Source of the DNA: Zymomonas sp.
GTDB lineage: Bacteria; Pseudomonadota; Alphaproteobacteria; Sphingomonadales; Sphingomonadaceae
Direction: 5' to 3'
Assembly: GCA_027489105.1 (NCBI GenBank)
Contig: JAIYAJ010000324.1
Coordinates: forward strand, 1-20,733
DNA length: 20,733 nt
The notes beneath the pieces were generated by a model. It was not told the origin of the DNA, searched no databases, and saw only the letters and a list, made by a program, of their open reading frames with translations. Below, in pieces: positions 16,016 through 20,733 of this stretch. A program made the position numbers and the translations under genes. The stretch's first letter is position 1. Each line of letters opens with the position of its first letter.

Positions 16016-17296
16016 TCAGACCACCAACCGGTCGATCATGTCCTGGGTGATCAGGCAAACGCCCTTCTCGGTCCGCCGGAAGCGCTTCGCATCGGCGATG
16101 GGATCCTCACCGACGATCAGGCCCTTGGGGATCTGCACGCCCTGATCGAGCACGACCTTGTGCAGGCGTGCTTCGCGCCCAATGTAGCAATCTGGCATCA
16201 CCACCGCCTCGGTGATCGAAGAGTAGCTGTTCACCCGCACGCCGGAAAAAAGCAGTGCGCGGTGCAGCGAGGCGCCGGATACGATGCATCCGCCGGCGAT
16301 CAGCGAGGATGTGGCGGCGCCGCGCCGGCCGTCCTCATTGTGGACGAATTTGGCCGGCGGCATGACCTCGGCATAGCTCCAGATCGGCCAGTCACGCTCG
16401 TAGATGTCGAGCTTGGGAACCACGTCGGTCAGATCGATGCTCGCTTCCCAATAGGCATCGATCGTGCCGACGTCGCGCCAATAGGCCTCGGGCTCGCTCT
16501 CCGCGCGTACGCAGCTCTGCGAGAAGAGGTGGGCGACCGCCTTGCCGTGCTTGACGATATAGGGGATCAGGTCCTTGCCGAAATCATGGCTGGACGTCGC
16601 GTCGGCCGCGTCGCGGCGGAGCAGATCGGCGAGAAACTTGGTGCGGAAGACGTAGATGCCCATAGAGGCGAGCGCCGTGTCCGGCTTTCCGGGCATGGCC
16701 GGCGGGTCCTTCGGCTTTTCGACGAACTGGACGATGCGGCCTTTGGCGTCGACCTGCATCACGCCGAAGCCGGTCGCTTCCATACGCGGCACCTCGAGGC
16801 AGCCCACCGTCACGTCGGCGCCCGCATCGACATGCTGCCGCAGCATCAGCTCATAGTCCATCTTGTAGACATGATCGCCGGCCAGGATGATCATATATTC
16901 GGGATCATAAGCCTCTATGATGTCGAGGTTCTGATAGACCGCGTCGGCAGTGCCTTCATACCATTGGGTTTCCGACACGCGCTGGCTGGCCGGGAGGATG
17001 TCGAAGCTCTCGTTGCGCTCGGGGCGGAGGAAGTTCCAGCCGCGCTGGAGATGGCGGATCAGCGAATGCGCCTTGTACTGGGTCGCTACCCCCATGCGGC
17101 GGATGCCCGAGTTGAGCGCGTTCGACAGGGCGAAGTCGATGATCCGCGCTTTGCCGCCGAAATAGACGGCCGGCTTGGCGCGCCGGTCGGTCAGCTCATA
17201 AAGCCGGCTCCCGCGACCTCCGGCAAGGACATAGGCCATGGCGTCGCGGGCGAGAGGCTGGCTGCGACGATCGCTTCTCGAAATGCTTCCGGCCAT
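16016..17296 (-). CDS. glgC: Glucose-1-phosphate adenylyltransferase (ADP-glucose pyrophosphorylase)
   Basis: 426 aa. Makes ADP-glucose from ATP and glucose-1-phosphate, the committed and normally allosterically controlled step of bacterial glycogen synthesis. The nucleotidyltransferase domain shows GGRGSRL (26-32), [20 protein letters not shown] (40-59), [20 protein letters not shown] (139-148), FVEKPK (191-196) and [14 protein letters not shown] (272-285); a left-handed beta-helix follows (about 318-395). Two adjacent ATGs are possible: 17299 (overlap ATGA with glgB) and 17296 (TGATG). The second is preferred because GGAGG then lies 7 nt upstream instead of 4. A much longer in-frame reading to 17824 lies inside glgB and is not used. 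Confidence 0.94.
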   Translation of the reverse strand: MAGSISRSDRRSQPLARDAMAYVLAGGRGSRLYELTDRRAKPAVYFGGKARIIDFALSNALNSGIRRMGVATQYKAHSLIRHLQRGWNFLRPERNESFDILPASQRVSETQWYEGTADAVYQNLDIIEAYDPEYMIILAGDHVYKMDYELMLRQHVDAGADVTVGCLEVPRMEATGFGVMQVDAKGRIVQFVEKPKDPPAMPGKPDTALASMGIYVFRTKFLADLLRRDAADATSSHDFGKDLIPYIVKHGKAVAHLFSQSCVRAESEPEAYWRDVGTIDAYWEASIDLTDVVPKLDIYERDWPIWSYAEVMPPAKFVHNEDGRRGAATSSLIAGGCIVSGASLHRALLFSGVRVNSYSSITEAVVMPDCYIGREARLHKVVLDQGVQIPKGLIVGEDPIADAKRFRRTEKGVCLITQDMIDRLVV

Positions 17297-19455
17297 CATT
17301 CTCCCTCCAGCATCAGGGTGGCGAGCGGAGGCAGGACAAGCGTCGCCCATCCGTCGCCGTCCGCATCGATACAGCCCTGGTTTCCGATATTGGCGCCACC
17401 GTAGAGGCCGGCGTCGCTGTTCAAGATCTCGCGCCAGCGCCCGCCATGCGGCAGGCGGAGGCGATAGGCGTGGTGAGGCACCGGCGTCATGTTGGACACC
17501 AGCACGATCGGCTTCTCGCCGGGCGCGCGGCGCTGCCAGGCGAAGACCGATCGCTCCGCATCGTCGGCCATAAGCCAGGCGAAGCCCTCCGGCTCGCAGT
17601 CGCGGGCATGGAGGGCAGGGTGCTCGCGATAGAGTCGGTTGAGGTCGCGGACGAGCAGTTTGACCCCGGCATGGGCCGGGGCGTCGAGCAGATGCCAGTC
17701 GAGCGCATGCTCCTCGCTCCACTCGTCGCGCTGCGCGAACTCCTGTCCCATGAACAGCAGCTTTTTGCCGGGATAACCCCACATCAGCGCGTAATAGGCG
17801 CGGAGATTGGCGAATTTCTGCCAATCGTCGCCGGCCATCTTGGTCATCAGCGATCCCTTGCCATGCACGACCTCGTCATGGCTCAGCGGCAGGACATAAT
17901 TCTCGCCGAACGCGTAGAGCAGGCCGAAGGTGATGTCGTCATGATGGTGGCGGCGATGCACCGGATCGCGCCCCATGTAGCGCAGCGTGTCGTGCATGAA
18001 GCCCATATTCCATTTGAAGCCGAAGCCCAGGCCGCCTTCATGGACCGGGTGCGAGACCTTCGGCCAGCTGGTCGATTCCTCCGCTATGGTGAAGCTGCCG
18101 GGATGCTGGCGGTAGAGTTCGCGGTTCATCGCCTGGAGGAAGGCGACCGCCTCCAGATTTTCACGCCCGCCATGCTCGTTGGGGATCCATTCGCCGTCCT
18201 TGCGCGAATAATCGAGGTAGAGCATCGAGGCGACCGCATCGACGCGCAGCCCGTCGATATGATATTTCTCCGCCCAGAACAGCGCGTTGTTGACGAGGAA
18301 AGCCGCCACCTCACGCCTGCCGAAATTGTAGATCGCGGTGTTCCAGTCGGGGTGGAAGCCCTTGCGGGGGTCCGCATGCTCATAGAGCGCGGTGCCGTCG
18401 AAGCGGGCCAGGCCGTGGGCGTCGGTCGGGAAATGCGCAGGCACCCAGTCGAGGATGATCCCGAGCCCGGCACGGTGGGCACCGTCGACGAAGCGGGCGA
18501 AGCCCTCGGGCGGGCCGAAGCGGGCGGTCGGCGCGTAGAGGCCGGTCGTCTGATAGCCCCAGCTCGGATCATAGGGATATTCGCTGATCGGCAGCAGCTC
18601 GATATGGGTAAAACCCATATCGAGCGCATAGGGGATCAGGCGCTCGGCGATGCGGTCCCAGTCAAGGAATCCACCATCCTCGGCGCGCTGCCAGGACCCG
18701 AGGTGAACCTCGTAGATCGACATGGGCTGGCGCCGCGCATCGGCGCGCCGCCAATGGTCGCGGTGTGCATGATCGCCCCAGCGATGCGTGAGCGGAGCGG
18801 CGGTCAGCGAGGCATTGGCCGGCCGCAACTCGCTGCGAAAGGCGAAGGGGTCGGCCTTCAGCGGCAGAAGCTCGCCGTCTGCGGCGACGATCTCATATTT
18901 ATAGGGCTCACCCTCGCCCAGGTCGGGGACGAAGATTTCCCAGATGCCGGTGTCCCGGCGCAGGCGCATGACATGGCGACGGCCGTCCCAGTCGTTGAAC
19001 AGACCGACGACCGAGACGCGCCGCGCATTGGGCGCCCAGACGGCGAAATGCATGCCGGTCGCGCCTTCATGCTCGATCCGGTGCGCCCCCATGCGATCGA
19101 ACAGACGAAGGTGCGAGCCTTCGGCGATATAATAATCGTCCATCGGGCCTAGCACGGGGCCGAAGCTATAGGGGTCGGTCATGGACCAACTCGCGTCCCC
19201 CGCCGACAGGCTGTAGCGGAGCGGGCGGGGCTTGCGGATCGACAGGCGCCCCTCGAACAGCCCGGCGGGGTGGAGCATCGTCAGGCTGCCGATCCGGCGC
19301 CCCTCGAGATCGGCCGCCTCTGCCTTCTCGGCTCCAGGTGCGAAGATCCGCGCGACGAGCCCTCGGTCCGCTTTATGAACGCCGAGCACGGCAAAGGGGT
19401 CGGCATGACGGCCTTCGGCCAGAGCGGCAATCTCGTCAGAGGACAATAAGGTCAC
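17296..19455 (-). CDS. glgB: 1,4-alpha-glucan branching enzyme
   Basis: 719 aa (E. coli 728). Cuts alpha-1,4 chains and re-attaches them by alpha-1,6 links. It has an N1 domain (about 1-105), a CBM48 domain (about 125-225; [22 protein letters not shown]), and a GH13_9 barrel with [11 protein letters not shown] (245-255), nucleophile D406 in [17 protein letters not shown], acid/base E459 in TIAEEST and H526-D527 in [16 protein letters not shown]-terminal beta domain ends in MLEGE. The start codon is a GTG at 19455-19453, as no ATG occurs before codon 60 in this frame; the ribosome site is weak (GAGG about 11 nt upstream). The stop overlaps the glgC start. A 78-bp gap with a GC palindrome separates it from glgP. 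Confidence 0.95.
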   Translation of the reverse strand: MTLLSSDEIAALAEGRHADPFAVLGVHKADRGLVARIFAPGAEKAEAADLEGRRIGSLTMLHPAGLFEGRLSIRKPRPLRYSLSAGDASWSMTDPYSFGPVLGPMDDYYIAEGSHLRLFDRMGAHRIEHEGATGMHFAVWAPNARRVSVVGLFNDWDGRRHVMRLRRDTGIWEIFVPDLGEGEPYKYEIVAADGELLPLKADPFAFRSELRPANASLTAAPLTHRWGDHAHRDHWRRADARRQPMSIYEVHLGSWQRAEDGGFLDWDRIAERLIPYALDMGFTHIELLPISEYPYDPSWGYQTTGLYAPTARFGPPEGFARFVDGAHRAGLGIILDWVPAHFPTDAHGLARFDGTALYEHADPRKGFHPDWNTAIYNFGRREVAAFLVNNALFWAEKYHIDGLRVDAVASMLYLDYSRKDGEWIPNEHGGRENLEAVAFLQAMNRELYRQHPGSFTIAEESTSWPKVSHPVHEGGLGFGFKWNMGFMHDTLRYMGRDPVHRRHHHDDITFGLLYAFGENYVLPLSHDEVVHGKGSLMTKMAGDDWQKFANLRAYYALMWGYPGKKLLFMGQEFAQRDEWSEEHALDWHLLDAPAHAGVKLLVRDLNRLYREHPALHARDCEPEGFAWLMADDAERSVFAWQRRAPGEKPIVLVSNMTPVPHHAYRLRLPHGGRWREILNSDAGLYGGANIGNQGCIDADGDGWATLVLPPLATLMLEGE

Positions 19456-19474
19456 GCGATCGACTGCCTCACAG

Positions 19475-19488
19475 GCCCCGCGCGGGGC
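19475..19488. other. GC palindrome in the glgP-glgB gap
   Basis: GCCCCGCGCGGGGC is a perfect 14-bp palindrome, able to form a short hairpin in the minus-strand transcript about 20 nt before the glgB GTG. No T-run follows, so a terminator is not supported. It could lower read-through or glgB translation, or be chance in GC-rich DNA. The rest of this 78-bp gap shows nothing I recognise. Confidence 0.3.
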
Positions 19489-19533
19489 TGGAGCGTCATC
19501 ATGGGCCCCGCTTGGCGGTTGAGCAACAGCAGA

Positions 19534-20733
19534 TCAGAGCACATCCCAGATTTCACGGGCATATTGACGGATGGTCCGGTCGGACGAAAACCAGCCCATC
19601 CCCGCTACGTTGCGGATCGCCATGGCGTTCCAGCTATCGCGATCTTCCCAGATCCGGTCGACGCGGCGCTGGGCTGCCGCATAGCCATCGAAGTCGGCGG
19701 CGACCATGAACCAGTCATGGTCGTACAGGCCGGCGACGAGCGCCTTGTAGCGATCGCGGTCGTCGGGCGAAAACACCCCGCCCGAGATCGCGTGCAGCGC
19801 CTGGCTGAGCTCCCGGGACGCTTCGATGATCGCGCGCGGCTGATGCCCCTCGGTGCGGGCCTTGCCGACGTCTTCGGCGGTCAGGCCGAAGATGATCATA
19901 TTCTCTGCCCCGACATGGTCGCGCATCTCGACATTGGCGCCGTCGAGCGTGCCGATCGTCAGCGCACCGTTTAGCGCGAACTTCATGTTGCCCGTACCCG
20001 ACGCCTCCATGCCGGCGGTCGAGATCTGCTCGGACAAGTCGGCAGCAGGCATCATGATCTCGGCCAGCGAGACGTTGTAATTCGGGACGAAGGCGACCTT
20101 GAGCAGGCCCTGCACGGCGGGATCATGGTTGATCACCCGGGCGACGTCGTTGGCCAGCTTTATGATCAGCTTTGCGTTGTGATAGCTCGGCGCGGCCTTG
20201 CCGCCGAACAGCTTTACGCGCGGCACCCAGTCGCGCTCTGGATGCGAGCGGATCTGGTCGTAGAGCGCGACCGCCTCGATGATGTTGAGCAACTGCCGCT
20301 TATATTCGTGGATGCGTTTGATCTGCGTGTCGAACATCGCGGCGGGATCGATCTTCAGCCCCATGCGCTCGCGCAGCAGGTTCGACAGCGCGACCTTCTT
20401 CGCGAGTTTCACCGCCGCGAATTTCTCGCGGAAGGCAGCATCCTCGGCGAAGGGCGTCAGCGCACGCAGCGCCTCGGCATCGTCGAGGAAGGCTTCGCCG
20501 ATCGCCTCGCGGATCAGGGCGGTCAGCTCGGGATTGCACTGCATCAGCCAGCGGCGCGGCGTGATGCCGTTGGTCTTGTTGTTGATCCGGTCGGGATAGA
20601 GCCGGTGGAAGGCCGCGAAGACGGTCTCCTTCATCAGCTCGGTGTGGAGCGCGGACACGCCATTGACGCTGTGCGACCCGGCGAAGGCGAGATTGCCCAT
20701 CCGTACGCGGCGCTCGCCGCCCTCGTCGATCAG
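19534..20733 (-). CDS. glgP: Glycogen/alpha-glucan phosphorylase, C-terminal half (5' end outside window)
   Basis: The last 399 codons; the reading frame stays open to the right edge, so the true start is outside. A GT35 phosphorylase that releases glucose-1-phosphate from chain ends. The fragment opens LIDEGGERRVRMGNLAFAGS and continues HSVNGVSALHTELMKETVF, INNKTNGITPRRWL and TQIKRIHEYKRQ. It carries the pyridoxal-phosphate site EASGTGNMKFALNGALTIGT, whose lysine is encoded at 19983-19981. This is the canonical C-terminal domain, about half of a normal 800-residue enzyme. GlgP is favoured over MalP because of the neighbouring glycogen genes. It is transcribed toward glgB, with the cluster promoter probably further right. 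Confidence 0.93.
   Translation of the reverse strand: MIDEGGERRVRMGNLAFAGSHSVNGVSALHTELMKETVFAAFHRLYPDRINNKTNGITPRRWLMQCNPELTALIREAIGEAFLDDAEALRALTPFAEDAAFREKFAAVKLAKKVALSNLLRERMGLKIDPAAMFDTQIKRIHEYKRQLLNIIEAVALYDQIRSHPERDWVPRVKLFGGKAAPSYHNAKLIIKLANDVARVINHDPAVQGLLKVAFVPNYNVSLAEIMMPAADLSEQISTAGMEASGTGNMKFALNGALTIGTLDGANVEMRDHVGAENMIIFGLTAEDVGKARTEGHQPRAIIEASRELSQALHAISGGVFSPDDRDRYKALVAGLYDHDWFMVAADFDGYAAAQRRVDRIWEDRDSWNAMAIRNVAGMGWFSSDRTIRQYAREIWDVL

Noticed and set aside
15905..17404. A 499-codon plus-strand frame across glgC and glgA
   Set aside because: It crosses two well-supported genes on the other strand and resembles no family.
17300..17824. A 175-codon N-terminal extension of GlgC
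   Set aside because: It lies inside glgB, is low-complexity, and GlgC without it has the normal family length.
17446..19152. A 568-codon plus-strand frame opposite glgB
   Set aside because: Same reason: a GC-bias shadow of a canonical branching enzyme.
1..20733. CRISPR arrays, insertion sequences, prophage or toxin-antitoxin modules
   Set aside because: No regularly spaced repeats, transposase or integrase motifs, or phage or toxin families were seen in any supported reading frame.

Overview
The window looks like chromosomal DNA of a GC-rich alphaproteobacterium, most likely a sphingomonad. This is an inference from the protein families present, the very GC-rich third codon positions and the small genes (DUF983, DUF1289); no rRNA or other phylogenetic marker is in the window. 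It holds twelve complete protein genes, two genes cut by the window edges (hsdM left, glgP right) and one tRNA.

Left part (1-2700, minus strand): a type I restriction-modification operon, hsdR followed by the start of hsdM, visibly less GC-rich than the rest (hand count 30/60 at 841-900 against 43/60 at 5581-5640). It lies directly downstream of the 3' end of a tRNA-Gly(CCC) gene (2824-2897, minus), the usual position of a tRNA-associated genomic island.

Middle part (2994-6479, plus strand): a collinear group of four envelope or housekeeping genes: a DUF983 membrane protein with two CxxC motifs, a GspN-like type II secretion protein, a DsbD/ScsB-like transmembrane thiol:disulfide interchange protein and a small cysteine-rich DUF1289 protein. 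The DUF1289 gene overlaps the 3' end of a convergent PhoD-type phosphatase gene (Tat-exported) by 14 bp. A strong hairpin-plus-T-run terminator separates phoD from a TonB-dependent outer-membrane receptor resembling the ZnuD group. A perfect 13-bp palindrome lies upstream of the receptor. A small VOC-fold gene diverges from it.

Right part (10957-20733, minus strand): a glycogen/alpha-glucan cluster in the order glgP (partial), glgB, glgC, glgA, glgX, then a GH13 alpha-glucosidase. GlgC makes ADP-glucose, GlgA extends alpha-1,4 chains, GlgB adds branches, GlgP removes glucose-1-phosphate from chain ends, GlgX debranches the limit dextrin, and the GH13 enzyme probably hydrolyses the released maltooligosaccharides. 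From glgB onward the genes overlap by 1-4 bp or are 6 bp apart, so they are very likely one translationally coupled operon.

I see no CRISPR array, transposase, integrase, prophage gene or rRNA. I found no convincing undescribed system. The points most worth a second look are the tRNA/RM junction, the palindromes upstream of the receptor, and two cysteines around the catalytic aspartate of the GH13 glucosidase.
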